From Kitasatospora sp. MMS16-BH015 (GTDB lineage: Bacteria; Actinomycetota; Actinomycetes; Streptomycetales; Streptomycetaceae), in assembly GCF_002943525.1 (NCBI RefSeq), contig NZ_CP025394.1, positions 2,728,001 to 2,792,000 on the forward strand: a stretch of 64,000 bases of DNA. Reading direction: 5' to 3'. The translations under genes and the position numbers were made by a program. This document shows, piece by piece, positions 54,804-64,000 of the stretch (its first letter is position 1; every line of letters begins with the position of its first letter). The notes beneath the pieces are model-generated. The model made no database searches. It was not told the DNA's origin and saw only the letters and a program-made list of their open reading frames with translations.

Positions 54804-57449
54804 TCAGCTCGCGGGCAGCGCCGCCAACTGAGCGGTGATCCGGGCGATGTCGGCCTCGGCGGCCTCCTGCCGGGCCTTGATCTTGGCGACCACCTCGTCG
54901 GGGGCCTTGGCCAGGAAGCCCTCGTTGCCGAGCTTGCCGGCGCACTGCGCCTTCTCCTTCTCGGCGGCCGCGAGGTCCTTCGCCAGGCGCTTGCGCTCGG
55001 CGGCGACGTCGATGGTGCCGGAGAGGTCCAGCGCCACGGTGGCCCCGGCCACCGGCAGCGAGGCGGTGGCGGAGAAGCCCTCCTCGGGAGCGGTCAGCCG
55101 CAGCAGCGAGCGGATGGCGTCCTCGTGGGCGACCAGCGCGGTGCCGTCCAGGGCGAGCGTGGCGGGCACCTTCTGGCCGGGCTTGAGGCCCTGGTCGGCG
55201 CGGAACCGGCGCACCTCGGTGACCACCTGCTGGAGGGTGGCGACCTCGGCCTCGGCGGCCTCGTCCCGGCGGGAGGGGTCGGCCTTGGGCCACTCGGCGA
55301 TCACCAGCGACTCGGCGCCGGTCAGCGTCGTCCAGAGCGTGTCGGTGACGAACGGGACGATCGGGTGCAGCAGGCGCAGCGTCACGTCGAGCACCTCGCC
55401 GAGCACCCGGCGCGCGGCGTCGGCCTGCGGGCCGCCCTTGGCCAGGGTGGTCTTGGAGAGCTCGACGTACCAGTCGAAGACCTCGTCCCAGGCGAAGTGG
55501 AACAGCGCGTCCGAGAGCTTGGCGAACTGGTAGTCCTCGTACAGCGCGTCCACCTCGGCCGTGACGGCCTGCAGGCGGGAGAGGATCCAGCGGTCGACCG
55601 CCGTCATCTCCTCCGGCGCGGGCAGCGGGCCCTCGACGGTGGCGCCGTTCATCAGCGCGAAGCGGGTCGCGTTCCAGATCTTGTTGCAGAAGTTGCGCGA
55701 GCCCTTGACCCAGTCCTCGCCGATCGGCACGTCGGCACCGGGGTTGGCACCGCCGGCCAGGGTGAAGCGGACGGCGTCGGCGCCGTAGGCGTCCATCCAG
55801 TCCAGCGGGTCGACGGCGTTCGGGTTCGACTTGGACATCTTCTTGCCGAACTCGTCGCGGACGAGGCCGGTGAGCGCGATGGTGTGGAACGGCGCCTGAC
55901 CGTCCATCGCGTACAAGCCGAACATCATCATCCGGGCGACCCAGAAGAAGATGATGTCGTGGCCGGTGAGCAGCACGTCGGTGGCGTAGAACTTCTCCAG
56001 GTCCGGGGTCTGCTCCGGCCAGCCGAGGGTGGAGAAGGGCCAGAGGCCGGAGGAGAACCAGGTGTCCAGGACGTCCGGGTCCTGGTGCCAGCCCTCGCCG
56101 GTGGGCGGCTGCTCGTCGGGGCCGACGCAGACGACCTCGCCGTCCGGGCCGTACCAGACCGGGATGCGGTGACCCCACCAGAGCTGGCGCGAGATGCACC
56201 AGTCGTACATGTTGTCGACCCAGTCGAAGTAGCGGCGCTCCATCTCCTTGGGGTGGATCTGCACCCGGCCGTCGCGGACGGCGTCGCCGGCCTGCTTGGC
56301 CAGCGGCTCGACCTTGACCCACCACTGCAGGGAGAGGCGCGGCTCGACGATGGTGTGGCAGCGCGAGCAGTGGCCCACGGCGTGCATGTACGGGCGCTTC
56401 TCGGCGACGATGCGGCCCTGCTCGCGCAGGGTGCCGACCACAGCGGCGCGGGCCTCCAGGCGGTCCAGGCCGAGGAAGGGGCCGTGCGCGGTGATCACGC
56501 CGTGCTCGTCCATCACGCTGAGGTTCGGCAGGCCGTGGCGCTGGCCGATGGCGAAGTCGTTCGGGTCGTGCGCCGGGGTCACCTTGACGGCGCCGGTGCC
56601 GAACTCCGGGTCGACGTGCGCGTCGGCCACGACCGGGATGCGACGGTCCGTCAGCGGCAGCGCGATGGTCTTGCCGACCAGGTGCGCGTAGCGCTCGTCC
56701 TCCGGGTGGACGGCGATCGCGGTGTCGCCGAGCAGCGTCTCGGCGCGCGTGGTCGCCACGACGATCGACTCGTCGCCGTCGCCGTAGCGGATCGAGACCA
56801 GCTCGCCGGGGCTCTCCTCGTGCTCGACCTCGATGTCCGAGAGCGCGGTGAGGCAGCGCGGGCACCAGTTGATGATGCGCTCGGCGCGGTAGATCAGGCC
56901 GTCGTCGAAGAGCTTCTTGAAGATGGTCTGGACGGCCTTGGACAGGCCCTCGTCCATGGTGAACCGCTCGCGCGACCAGTCCACGCCGTCGCCCAGGCGC
57001 TTCATCTGGCCCAGGATCTTGCCGCCGTAGTTCTCCTTCCACTCCCAGACCTTCTCGACGAAGGCCTCGCGGCCGATGTCGTGGCGGGAGAGGCCGGACT
57101 CGGCGAGCTGCTGCTCCACCTTGTTCTGGGTGGCGATGCCGGCGTGGTCCATGCCGGGCAGCCAGAGCGTCTCGTAGCCCTGCATCCGCTTGCGGCGCGT
57201 CAGGGCGTCCATCAGCGTGTGCTGGAAGGCGTGGCCCAGGTGCAGGGCACCGGTGACGTTCGGCGGCGGGATGACGATGGTGTACGGCGGCTTCTCGCTC
57301 TTCGCATCGGCCGTGAAGTAACCGCGGTCTACCCAGCGCTCGTACAGCTCGCCCTCTACGTCAGCGGGAGCGTAGGTCGTCGGGAGCGTGGCGGCTTCGT
57401 CCCCGGGGAGCACGGGCTGCTCGGGGCGCTGGTTCGTGGTGTCGGTCAC
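54804..57449 (-). CDS. valS: Valyl-tRNA synthetase
   Basis: An 881-residue class I synthetase that charges tRNA-Val and edits threonine. The HIGH motif is [13 protein letters not shown] near residue 57 and KMSKS is KKMSKSNPN near 543. The editing domain contains [22 protein letters not shown] (quoted in part: [19 protein letters not shown]). A C-terminal coiled coil (about 815-880, [20 protein letters not shown]) is normal for ValS. GTG start at [10 protein letters not shown]. It is divergent from the membrane protein gene at 57533. No leader peptide is seen upstream. Confidence 0.97.
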   Translation of the reverse strand: MTDTTNQRPEQPVLPGDEAATLPTTYAPADVEGELYERWVDRGYFTADAKSEKPPYTIVIPPPNVTGALHLGHAFQHTLMDALTRRKRMQGYETLWLPGMDHAGIATQNKVEQQLAESGLSRHDIGREAFVEKVWEWKENYGGKILGQMKRLGDGVDWSRERFTMDEGLSKAVQTIFKKLFDDGLIYRAERIINWCPRCLTALSDIEVEHEESPGELVSIRYGDGDESIVVATTRAETLLGDTAIAVHPEDERYAHLVGKTIALPLTDRRIPVVADAHVDPEFGTGAVKVTPAHDPNDFAIGQRHGLPNLSVMDEHGVITAHGPFLGLDRLEARAAVVGTLREQGRIVAEKRPYMHAVGHCSRCHTIVEPRLSLQWWVKVEPLAKQAGDAVRDGRVQIHPKEMERRYFDWVDNMYDWCISRQLWWGHRIPVWYGPDGEVVCVGPDEQPPTGEGWHQDPDVLDTWFSSGLWPFSTLGWPEQTPDLEKFYATDVLLTGHDIIFFWVARMMMFGLYAMDGQAPFHTIALTGLVRDEFGKKMSKSNPNAVDPLDWMDAYGADAVRFTLAGGANPGADVPIGEDWVKGSRNFCNKIWNATRFALMNGATVEGPLPAPEEMTAVDRWILSRLQAVTAEVDALYEDYQFAKLSDALFHFAWDEVFDWYVELSKTTLAKGGPQADAARRVLGEVLDVTLRLLHPIVPFVTDTLWTTLTGAESLVIAEWPKADPSRRDEAAEAEVATLQQVVTEVRRFRADQGLKPGQKVPATLALDGTALVAHEDAIRSLLRLTAPEEGFSATASLPVAGATVALDLSGTIDVAAERKRLAKDLAAAEKEKAQCAGKLGNEGFLAKAPDEVVAKIKARQEAAEADIARITAQLAALPAS

Positions 57450-57532
57450 GACGCACAGTTTACGGTAGCGTGCCCCGACGCCCGGACGATCTTGTTCGAG
57501 CACGGACAGTGACGAGCCGGGGGAGAACGCCG

Positions 57533-58450
57533 ATGTACGGCCACGAGCAGCAGCCACCGCAACCCTACGGACAGCCCCCGCAGTACGGCGCCCCGCCGCC
57601 GCAGGGGTACGGCCAGCCCCAGCCGCCGTACGGCCGGCCGCCGCAGCCGCAGCCGTACGGGCAGCCGCAGCAGGGGTACGGCCAGCAGCAGCCCCCGCCC
57701 TACGGCCAGCCCGGGTACGGCTACCCGCAGCAGGCCCAGCCCCAGCCCCAGCCGGGGTACGGCTACCCCCAGCAGCCCGGCTTCGGCTACCCGTCGCCCC
57801 CGCCGCCGCAGAAGAACCGGGCCGGTCTGGTGATCGGGCTGGTGCTCGCGTCCGTGGTGCTGATCGGCGGCGGGCTCGGGGTGTACGTGCTGACCGGCGG
57901 CAGCGGGACCACCACGGTGGCCGGCTCCTCGGTGCACCTGGCCAAGGTCACCGGGCACTACAAGCTGAACGCCCCGGTCACCCTGCTCGGCGGCTACACC
58001 CGCAAGTCCTACCGCGAGATACCGGGCGACCCTTCCGAGAAGGGCAACGGGTACACCGCCTACGACGGCGGGCTGCTGACCACGTACTCCAAGACCAGCC
58101 CGGCGCTGGACTCGCTCACCGTCGGCGGCTCCTACGGCACCATCACCGACCCGGGCGCGGTGATCGACCAGGCCTCCAAGCAGATCACCGCCTCCGGCAA
58201 GATGACCTGGCAGACCCCGCTCAGCCCGGTGGACCCGATGGAGGACGCCGACCCGGACGGCAAGCTCTCCTGCGGGGTGGCGAGCCTGAGTGGGCTCTCG
58301 GTGCCGATCTGCGTCTGGGCCGACCACTCGACCAGCGCCTCGGTGACCATCAGCCACCTGGCGCTGGGCGGCGAGGTGCTCAACCTCACCCAGGACCAGG
58401 CCGCCCAGGAGACCCGCGCGGTGCGCGACCAGCTGCTGGCCAAGAAGTAG
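57533..58450 (+). CDS. Membrane-anchored protein with Tyr/Gln/Pro/Gly-rich N terminus
   Basis: A 305-residue protein. Residues 1-93 are low complexity ([20 protein letters not shown] type), followed by one membrane helix at about 97-119 ([24 protein letters not shown]) and an outer domain of about 185 residues with two cysteines ([18 protein letters not shown]) likely to form a disulfide. The layout resembles the many streptomycete membrane proteins whose Tyr/Gln/Pro-rich cytoplasmic part faces an extracellular sensor or binding domain. Function unknown. ATG start with GGGGAGAA upstream. Confidence 0.8.
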   Translation: MYGHEQQPPQPYGQPPQYGAPPPQGYGQPQPPYGRPPQPQPYGQPQQGYGQQQPPPYGQPGYGYPQQAQPQPQPGYGYPQQPGFGYPSPPPPQKNRAGLVIGLVLASVVLIGGGLGVYVLTGGSGTTTVAGSSVHLAKVTGHYKLNAPVTLLGGYTRKSYREIPGDPSEKGNGYTAYDGGLLTTYSKTSPALDSLTVGGSYGTITDPGAVIDQASKQITASGKMTWQTPLSPVDPMEDADPDGKLSCGVASLSGLSVPICVWADHSTSASVTISHLALGGEVLNLTQDQAAQETRAVRDQLLAKK

Positions 58451-58460
58451 TCCGGACGCG

Positions 58461-58497
58461 CGAGAGGGGCGCGAGGCTCAGCCTCGCGCCCCTCTCG
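58461..58497. terminator. Bidirectional terminator between the membrane protein gene and clpX
   Basis: Perfect 17-base arms (58461-58477 and 58481-58497) with a 3-base TCA loop between two convergent stop codons. Confidence 0.88.
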
Positions 58498-58504
58498 CCC
58501 TGCC

Positions 58505-59794
58505 TCACGCGCTCTTGTCGCGGCGCTCGCGCTTGATCATGTCCCGCGGGACCAGGGTCGGGATCGCGTGCTTGGAGACCACGTCGCCGGTGACGACCAC
58601 GCGGGCGACGTCCTGGCGCGAGGGCACCTCGTACATCACGGACATCAGCACCTCCTCCATGATCGCCCGAAGGCCACGGGCACCGGTGCCGCGCAGGATC
58701 GCCTGGTCGGCGATGGCCTCCAGCGCGTCCCGGGTGAACTCCAGCTCCACGCCGTCGAGTTCGAAGAGCTTGCGGTACTGCTTGACCAGCGCGTTCTTCG
58801 GCTCGGTGAGGATCTGCAGCAGCGCCTCGCGGTCGAGGTTGTGCACGCTGGTGATCACCGGCAGCCGGCCGATGAACTCGGGGATCATGCCGAACTTGAC
58901 CAGGTCCTCCGGCATGACCTGGCGGAAGTGGTCGCTGGAGTCGATCTCGCGCTTCGAGCGGATGTTGGCGCCGAAGCCGATGCCCTTGGCACCCGCGCGG
59001 CCCTCGATGATCCGCTCCAGGCCGGCGAAGGCACCGCCGACGATGAAGAGCACGTTGGTGGTGTCGATCTGGATGAACTCCTGGTGCGGGTGCTTGCGGC
59101 CCCCCTGCGGCGGCACCGAGGCGGTGGTGCCCTCCAGGATCTTCAGCAGCGCCTGCTGCACGCCCTCGCCGGAGACGTCGCGCGTGATCGACGGGTTCTC
59201 GCTCTTGCGGGCCACCTTGTCGATCTCGTCGATGTAGATGATCCCGGTCTCGGCCTTCTTGACGTCGTAGTCGGCCGCCTGGATGAGCTTGAGCAGGATG
59301 TTCTCGACGTCCTCGCCCACGTAGCCCGCCTCGGTGAGGGCGGTGGCGTCGGCGATGGCGAACGGCACGTTCAGCATCCGGGCCAGGGTCTGCGCGAGCA
59401 GCGTCTTGCCGGAGCCGGTCGGGCCGAGCAGCAGGATGTTGGACTTCGCCAACTCGATGGCGTCCTCGCGGCCGTTGCCGCCGCTGCGGCCGGCCTCGCC
59501 CGCCTGGACCCGCTTGTAGTGGTTGTACACCGCGACCGAGAGCGACTTCTTCGCCAAGTCCTGCCCGACCACGTACTGGTCGAGGAACTCGTAGATCTCG
59601 CGGGGCTTCGGAAGCTCCTCGAACCGGACCTCGGAGGTCTCGGCGAGCTCCTCCTCGATGATCTCGTTGCAGAGATCGATGCACTCGTCACAGATGTACA
59701 CGCCAGGCCCGGCGATCAGCTTCTTCACCTGCTTCTGCGACTTGCCGCAGAACGAGCACTTGAGCAGGTCGCCACCGTCTCCGATGCGTGCCAC
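58505..59794 (-). CDS. clpX: ClpX unfoldase ATPase
   Basis: A 429-residue AAA+ unfoldase that feeds substrates to ClpP. The N-terminal zinc domain has [14 protein letters not shown] and [10 protein letters not shown] (four Cys). Walker A is [14 protein letters not shown] at about 115-125 and Walker [10 protein letters not shown]. Sensor and pore loops (GYVGEDVEN) match. It lies downstream of clpP1-clpP2 but 287 bases away, suggesting its own promoter. Confidence 0.97.
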   Translation of the reverse strand: MARIGDGGDLLKCSFCGKSQKQVKKLIAGPGVYICDECIDLCNEIIEEELAETSEVRFEELPKPREIYEFLDQYVVGQDLAKKSLSVAVYNHYKRVQAGEAGRSGGNGREDAIELAKSNILLLGPTGSGKTLLAQTLARMLNVPFAIADATALTEAGYVGEDVENILLKLIQAADYDVKKAETGIIYIDEIDKVARKSENPSITRDVSGEGVQQALLKILEGTTASVPPQGGRKHPHQEFIQIDTTNVLFIVGGAFAGLERIIEGRAGAKGIGFGANIRSKREIDSSDHFRQVMPEDLVKFGMIPEFIGRLPVITSVHNLDREALLQILTEPKNALVKQYRKLFELDGVELEFTRDALEAIADQAILRGTGARGLRAIMEEVLMSVMYEVPSRQDVARVVVTGDVVSKHAIPTLVPRDMIKRERRDKSA

Positions 59795-60081
59795 GAGGTG
59801 CTTCCCCTTCGCCAGGGGCCCCGCGGGGGTCCGGGGCCTGGTGCTGTGAGCCGGGCCGCAGCCAGGCGGTCGGTCTCGCTATTCGACGGTACTCTGCCTA
59901 GCCGGTGAATCCGCCGTCTTCGGCAGGTCTGCCGTACGCCCTGGGCGAATTGATACCGAACAGATGCCGTCGCGCGGGGTTCGGCGCCGCCTGCGCGGCA
60001 CCGGCCCTCCACTGAATTGTGCCGGTCCGAACGCCCGACCGGAACGGGGCGGGGAGTGACGTACGCCCCGCCCCACCCGGC

Positions 60082-60738
60082 TCAGTCCGTGAGCGAGGTC
60101 TTGCGGGTCGAGATGATCTGGTCGATCAGCCCGTACTCCAGCGCCTCCTCGGCGGTGAGGATCTTGTCGCGCTCGATGTCGTCACGCACGGTGGCGACGT
60201 CCTTGTTGGAGTGCTTGGAGAGCATCTCCTCCAGCTGCTCGCGCATCCGGAAGATCTCCTTGGCCTGGATCTCCAGGTCGGAGACCTGGCCGCGGCCGGT
60301 CTCGGTGTACGGCTGGTGGATCAGCACCCGCGCGTTCGGCAGCGCCATCCGCTTGCCGGGGGTGCCGGCGGCGAGCAGCACGGCGGCGGCGGAGGCCGCC
60401 TGGCCCATGCAGACCGTCTGGATGTCGGGCTTCACGAACTGCATGGTGTCGTAGATCGCCGTCAGCGCGGTGAAGGAACCGCCCGGGGAGTTGATGTAGA
60501 GCGAGATGTCCCGGTCCGGGTCCATCGACTCGAGGCACATCAGCTGGGCCATGATGTCGTTCGCCGAGACGTCGTCGACCTGCGAGCCGAGGAAGATGAT
60601 GCGCTCCTCGAACAGCTTGGCGTACGGGTCGTACTCACGGACGCCCTGCGAGGTGCGCTCGACGAAGCGCGGGACGATGTACCGGCCCTCGGCGCGGGCG
60701 CCGTAGAACTCGCCGCGGGGCGACTGGGGGGTGATCAT
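60082..60738 (-). CDS. clpP2: ClpP2 protease subunit
   Basis: A 218-residue serine protease subunit. The triad is Ser in [12 protein letters not shown], His in RVLIHQPY, and Asp in [12 protein letters not shown]. The N-terminal extension ([20 protein letters not shown]) fits actinobacterial ClpP2, which pairs with ClpP1 in a mixed 14-mer. It lies 58 bases downstream of clpP1 in the same operon. Confidence 0.96.
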   Translation of the reverse strand: MITPQSPRGEFYGARAEGRYIVPRFVERTSQGVREYDPYAKLFEERIIFLGSQVDDVSANDIMAQLMCLESMDPDRDISLYINSPGGSFTALTAIYDTMQFVKPDIQTVCMGQAASAAAVLLAAGTPGKRMALPNARVLIHQPYTETGRGQVSDLEIQAKEIFRMREQLEEMLSKHSNKDVATVRDDIERDKILTAEEALEYGLIDQIISTRKTSLTD

Positions 60739-60796
60739 GAGGTGTTCTGTCCTCCGAAGCGTACGGTCAGGTCAAGTCTTCGCTGCTCGGCTGCCG

Positions 60797-61435
60797 TCAG
60801 GCGCCGGTGCCGCCGCCACCGGGGACGTCCGCGGCGCTGTGCATGATCGAGTCGATGAGGCCGTACTCCTTGGCCTCCTCGGGCGTGAACCAGCGGTCGC
60901 GGTCGGAGTCCGCGGTGACCCGCTCGAAGGACTGGCCGCTGTGCTGGGCGATCAGCTCGGACATCCGCTTCTTGGTGCGGAGCAGCTGCTCGGCCTGGAT
61001 CCGGATGTCGGTGGCCGAGCCACCGAGACCGGCGGAGGGCTGGTGCATCAGGATGTTGGCGTTCGGCAGCGAGAAGCGCTTGCCCTTGGCGCCGGCGGTG
61101 AGCAGGAACTGGCCCATCGAGGCCGCCATGCCCATCGCGATCGTCACCACGTCGTTCTTGATGTACTGCATGGTGTCGTAGATCGCCATGCCCGCGGTGA
61201 TCGAGCCACCGGGGGAGTTGATGTAGAGGTAGATGTCCTTCTCGGGGTCGGCCGCGAGGAGGAGCAGCTGAGCGGTGATCTTGTTGGCGATGTCGTCGTC
61301 GACCTGCTGGCCGAGGAAGATGATCCGCTCGTTGAGCAGCCGGTTGTACACCTGGTCGCCCAGGCCGCCGAGCACGTCACCAGCGGCGGCGTGCGGCGCC
61401 ATCAGGCCAGGCATCTGCATCTGCGGGAACGTCAC
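60797..61435 (-). CDS. clpP1: ClpP1 protease subunit
   Basis: A 212-residue serine protease subunit. The triad is Ser in [13 protein letters not shown], His in [10 protein letters not shown], and Asp in [31 protein letters not shown] is standard. Streptomycete clpP1P2 is induced through ClgR, and a candidate ClgR box lies about 100 bases upstream of the start. Confidence 0.96.
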   Translation of the reverse strand: MTFPQMQMPGLMAPHAAAGDVLGGLGDQVYNRLLNERIIFLGQQVDDDIANKITAQLLLLAADPEKDIYLYINSPGGSITAGMAIYDTMQYIKNDVVTIAMGMAASMGQFLLTAGAKGKRFSLPNANILMHQPSAGLGGSATDIRIQAEQLLRTKKRMSELIAQHSGQSFERVTADSDRDRWFTPEEAKEYGLIDSIMHSAADVPGGGGTGA

Positions 61436-61535
61436 TTAGGCACCTGCTCAATCGAAATTCGCGTAGGAGGGCGCAGCATCGCTGTCTATGGACCCTAACG
61501 CGCAGGCCGGGCCGCTGAATCCCCCACGCAGAACT

Positions 61536-61552
61536 GTTCGCTGTGAGCGCAG
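61536..61552 (-). promoter_or_regulatory. Candidate ClgR operator upstream of clpP1
   Basis: GTTCGCTGTGAGCGCAG contains GTTCGC and an inner CGCT-GTG-AGCG palindrome, resembling the ClgR box GTTCGC-N5-GCGAAC with an imperfect right half. Position about 100 bases before clpP1 fits the known regulation of clpP1P2 by ClgR in streptomycetes. Confidence 0.45.
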
Positions 61553-61583
61553 GTCCACCCGGGGGAACACCGGGCGAACGGCA

Positions 61584-61621
61584 GCGGGCCCGGCACCCCC
61601 GCGAAGGGGTGCCGGGCCCGC
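61584..61621 (-). terminator. tig terminator
   Basis: Perfect 16-base arms (61584-61599 and 61606-61621) with a CGCGAA loop, 20 bases after the tig stop. Confidence 0.85.
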
Positions 61622-61640
61622 TGACCGAGCGTTACCGGGA

Positions 61641-63017
61641 TCAGGCCTCGGTGGTCTCGGCGGCAGCCTCGACCTCGGTGCCCTCGACCTCGTCCTCGTC
61701 GTCCTCGAAGGAGACCGGCTCGCCGTTGGTGTCGGTCACCTTGGCGGACTCGACCACGGTGGCCAGCGCCTTGCCGCGGGCGACCTCGCCGACCAGCAGC
61801 GGCACCTGGCCACCCTGGACGACCTGCTGGGCGAACTGGTCCGGGGTCATGCCGGAGCCGGCGGCGCGACGGATCAGGTGCTCGGTCAGCTCCTGCTGGT
61901 CGACACCGATCTCCTCCTTCGCCACGATCTCGTCCAGGACGAACTGGGTCTTGATGCCCTTCTTGGCCTGCTCCTCGGTCTCCGCCTGGAAGTCCTCGAC
62001 GGACTTGTCCTGGGAGGCGAGGTAGGCCTCGAGGGTGAGGCCCATCGGCTCGAGCTGGTGGTGCTCGAGGTTGTGGCGGCGGGTCTCGACCTCGTCCTTG
62101 AGGAGCTTCTCCGGGTACTCCATCTCGATGAGCTTCAGCAGCTCGTCGAGCACCCGCTCCTGGGCCTGGGTGGCCTGGTCGAACTCACGCATGCGCTCCA
62201 GGCGCTTGCGGGAGTCCTCCTTCAGCTCGTCCAGGGTGTCGAACTCGCTGGCCAGCTGGGCGAACTCGTCGTCCAGGGCCGGGAGCTCCTTCTCCTGCAC
62301 CGCGGTCACAGTGACGGTGACCTCGGAGCTCTTGCCGGCCTGCGAGCCGCCCTTGAGCTCGGTGGTGAAGGTCTTGGACTCGCCGGCGGAGAGGCCGAGG
62401 ATGGCCTCGTCGATGCCGTCCAGCAGGCGGCCGGAGCCGATCTCGTAGCTCACGCCGGTGGCGGTGCCGTCCTCGGGGGTCTCCCCGTCGACCTTGGCCT
62501 CCAGGTCGACGACGACGACGTCACCCTCGGCGGCGGCGCGCTCGACGTCCTTGACCGAGGAGAAGCGCTCGCGCAGCTGCTCCAGGGACTTCTCGACGTC
62601 GGCCTCCTCGACCACGATCGGGTCGACGACGACCTCGATGGTGGAGAAGTCCGGCAGGGTGATCTCGGGGCGGACGTCCACCTCGGCCACGAAGGTGAGG
62701 CCGTTGGCGTCCAGGTCCTCGACGCCCTTGATGTCGGTGATGTCCGGCTGTCCGAGGACCTCGATCTTGCCCTCGTCGACGGCCTGCGTGTAGAAGCGCG
62801 GAAGAGCGTCGTTGACGGTCTCCTCCAGCACTGCGGCACGGCCGAAGCGCTGGTCGATCACCTTGGCGGGAATCTTCCCCTTGCGGAAGCCGGGGATGGA
62901 AACCTGCTGGTTGATCTTCTTGTACGCCGCGTCGAGGCTGGGCTTGAGCTCCTCGAAGGGCACCTCGACGGTGAGTCGAACCCGAGTGGGGTTCAGAGTC
63001 TCGACGGCGCTCTTCAC
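61641..63017 (-). CDS. tig: Trigger factor chaperone
   Basis: A 458-residue ribosome-bound peptidyl-prolyl isomerase and chaperone. The ribosome-binding signature [20 protein letters not shown] is at about 41-60. The PPIase domain (about 155-240) has [15 protein letters not shown] and FTTELKGG. The helical C domain ends in a Glu-rich tail. Start is GTG ([19 protein letters not shown]) with AGGAG upstream; nothing earlier in the frame is similar. It leads the tig, clpP1, clpP2, clpX order common to actinobacteria. Confidence 0.97.
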   Translation of the reverse strand: MKSAVETLNPTRVRLTVEVPFEELKPSLDAAYKKINQQVSIPGFRKGKIPAKVIDQRFGRAAVLEETVNDALPRFYTQAVDEGKIEVLGQPDITDIKGVEDLDANGLTFVAEVDVRPEITLPDFSTIEVVVDPIVVEEADVEKSLEQLRERFSSVKDVERAAAEGDVVVVDLEAKVDGETPEDGTATGVSYEIGSGRLLDGIDEAILGLSAGESKTFTTELKGGSQAGKSSEVTVTVTAVQEKELPALDDEFAQLASEFDTLDELKEDSRKRLERMREFDQATQAQERVLDELLKLIEMEYPEKLLKDEVETRRHNLEHHQLEPMGLTLEAYLASQDKSVEDFQAETEEQAKKGIKTQFVLDEIVAKEEIGVDQQELTEHLIRRAAGSGMTPDQFAQQVVQGGQVPLLVGEVARGKALATVVESAKVTDTNGEPVSFEDDEDEVEGTEVEAAAETTEA

Positions 63018-63242
63018 GGTTGGGTCTCCTAGGGGCTTGCGGTCTGGTTGTCTCCGCCCTGACCGGGCCGGCCGGGTGGCCGGAACGGGGCGGGCGAGAC
63101 GGGCGATGGGCAGAAAGGAGCTGCATCTCCCGTATGGGGTGGACGGTGAGCTTGACTCCTCGCCCTCGGGCGGCTGACCTGCGCGCATGCCGCAGGCACC
63201 ACCGCCAGCGGCCCATCCTACCGGTACCACGAGATGAACAGG

Positions 63243-63271
63243 CAGGGCCCCGTCCGCCGGACGGGGCCCTG
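63243..63271. terminator. Hairpin between tig and tRNA-Pro
   Basis: CAGGGCCCCGTCC (63243-63255) and its exact complement (63259-63271) with a 3-base GCC loop. It is 8 bases past the 3' end of tRNA-Pro and probably terminates that transcript. Confidence 0.85.
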
Positions 63272-63279
63272 TCGCACTG

Positions 63280-63353
63280 TCGGGGTGACCGGATTCGAAC
63301 CGACGGCCTTCCGCTCCCAAAGCGGACGCGCTACCAAACTGCGCCACACCCCG
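63280..63353 (-). tRNA. tRNA-Pro (TGG)
   Basis: 74-nt cloverleaf with acceptor CGGGGTG/CACCCCG, D-arm GCGCAGTTTGGTAGCGC, anticodon arm TCCGC-TTTGGGA-GCGGA giving anticodon TGG, and T-arm GGTTCGAATCC. Discriminator A; CCA not encoded. Confidence 0.96.
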
Positions 63354-63494
63354 TGGTGCCGAGCAGAAGCGTACACGTAGCCTCCCCCTCACCCGGCGTC
63401 ATTATCGGGGGCCTCCGCCGCTTACCGGTGTGCGCTCGAGGGGCCCGACCAGGTAGGCTGTCCCCGTCCTCGCGGCAGCTGCCGTGCGGTCGTT

Positions 63495-63568
63495 GCGGGT
63501 GTAGCTCAATGGTAGAGCCCCAGTCTTCCAAACTGGTCACGCGAGTTCGATTCTCGTCACCCGCTCCA
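63495..63568 (+). tRNA. tRNA-Gly (TCC)
   Basis: Acceptor GCGGGTG/CACCCGC, D-arm GCTCAATGGTAGAGC, anticodon arm CCAGT-CTTCCAA-ACTGG giving anticodon TCC, T-arm GAGTTCGATTCTC. Discriminator T followed by an encoded CCA. Divergent from tRNA-Pro. Confidence 0.96.
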
Positions 63569-63679
63569 CAGCCTCCGGCCCCAGGTCAACGACCTGGGGC
63601 CGGAGTCGTTCTGAGCACCGGTCAGCATTGGCTACGCTCGGCCCGTTCGAATCCGGCACGAGTGTTCTAGGGGTGGACT

Positions 63680-64000
63680 GTGCGTCCGCAGCAGCGGCTG
63701 GCCGTGATCCAGCGCAGCGTGGTCCGCGAGATGGCGCGCTACGGGCAGGAGTTCCACGTCGAGGGCGAGCTGGTCCGCGGGCCCGGCAGCACCGCGGTGG
63801 CCGTCCGAGAGCACCCCGGCGACGGCGGGCACGTGGACCTCGGGTACGTGCTGGAGCTCGGCCGGGCCGACGGGCCGGTGGTCTGGGACTGCGCGGCGGG
63901 CCTCGGCAAGACCGAGGAGGAGAAGCTCGACAGCGCGGTGCGGATGTGGGCCACCACCACCGCGCCGGCCCTGGTGGAGCTGGCCGAGCGGCGCGGCGAG
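63680..64000 (+). CDS. Hypothetical protein, DUF6348-like, 3' end beyond the window
   Basis: GTG start reading RPQQRLAVIQRSVVREMARYG, open for 107 codons to the window edge. Acidic, globular, no membrane helix. Segments VVWDCAAGLGKTEEEKLDSA and MWATTTAPALVELAERRGE resemble streptomycete proteins of the DUF6348 type, but I assign this only tentatively. The frame has strong third-position GC. It begins 111 bases after tRNA-Gly. Confidence 0.65.
   Translation, partial: MRPQQRLAVIQRSVVREMARYGQEFHVEGELVRGPGSTAVAVREHPGDGGHVDLGYVLELGRADGPVVWDCAAGLGKTEEEKLDSAVRMWATTTAPALVELAERRGE

Overview
The window looks like core chromosome of a streptomycete (Streptomyces or Kitasatospora type). GC is very high with strong third-position GC bias, many starts are GTG, and the gene order matches the conserved actinobacterial block that runs from leuS through proBA, obg, rplU/rpmA, rne, rodA/mrdA/mreDCB, folC and valS to clpX, clpP2, clpP1 and tig. 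Almost all conserved genes lie on the minus strand. The genus cannot be fixed from the window alone.

Layout. 1-4268: the DNA-uptake pair comEC (cut by the window start) and comEA. 4429-7254: a DegV lipid-binding protein, a rhomboid-like membrane protein with a long Gly/Ser/Ala tail, and a membrane-anchored coiled-coil protein. 7577-10633: leuS behind a 12-codon leader peptide with three adjacent Leu codons and an intrinsic terminator, which reads as a ribosome-mediated attenuator. 10922-12214: a TPR-type regulator. 12314-15440: three tRNA-Ala(GGC) genes bracketing a divergent MFS exporter/XRE regulator pair. 15559-19221: phosphatase, rsfS, LCP protein, nadD. 19298-22717: two 48-residue membrane peptides, an M48 protease and two membrane proteins that share an N-terminal motif. 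22794-25805: proA, a small conserved gene, proB. 25906-28137: obg, rpmA, rplU. 28344-29639: an IS30-family element flanked by a CTAG duplication. 29806-33228: RNase E/G. 33653-39389: the two halves of a radical-SAM system, separated here by a Trp/Arg-rich repeat protein, an acyltransferase and a SUKH-type protein. 39531-45774: the elongation/sporulation wall cluster rodA, mrdA, mreD, mreC, mreB. 46084-48365: ndk, a DUF4233 protein, folC. 48497-54600: a cassette of glycosyltransferase, UDP-GlcNAc 2-epimerase, chitinase, an unknown gene and a second MreB, placed between folC and valS. 54804-63017: valS, a secreted/membrane protein, clpX, clpP2, clpP1, tig. 63280-63568: tRNA-Pro and tRNA-Gly. From 63680: a partial gene.

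How it fits together. Most of the window is translation (leuS, valS, rplU, rpmA, obg, rsfS, tRNAs), proteostasis (tig, clpP1P2, clpX) and wall morphogenesis (RodA, PBP2, MreBCD, second MreB, LCP). Accessory material is concentrated at four breaks in the core order: between the tRNA-Ala copies, between rplU and rne, between the radical-SAM partners, and between folC and valS. The most interesting signals are the leuS leader attenuator, the folC-valS envelope cassette with its second mreB and large inverted repeat, the DasR-type site in the chitinase promoter, the LVV-P/Trp repeat protein, and the shared N-terminal motif in two adjacent membrane proteins.
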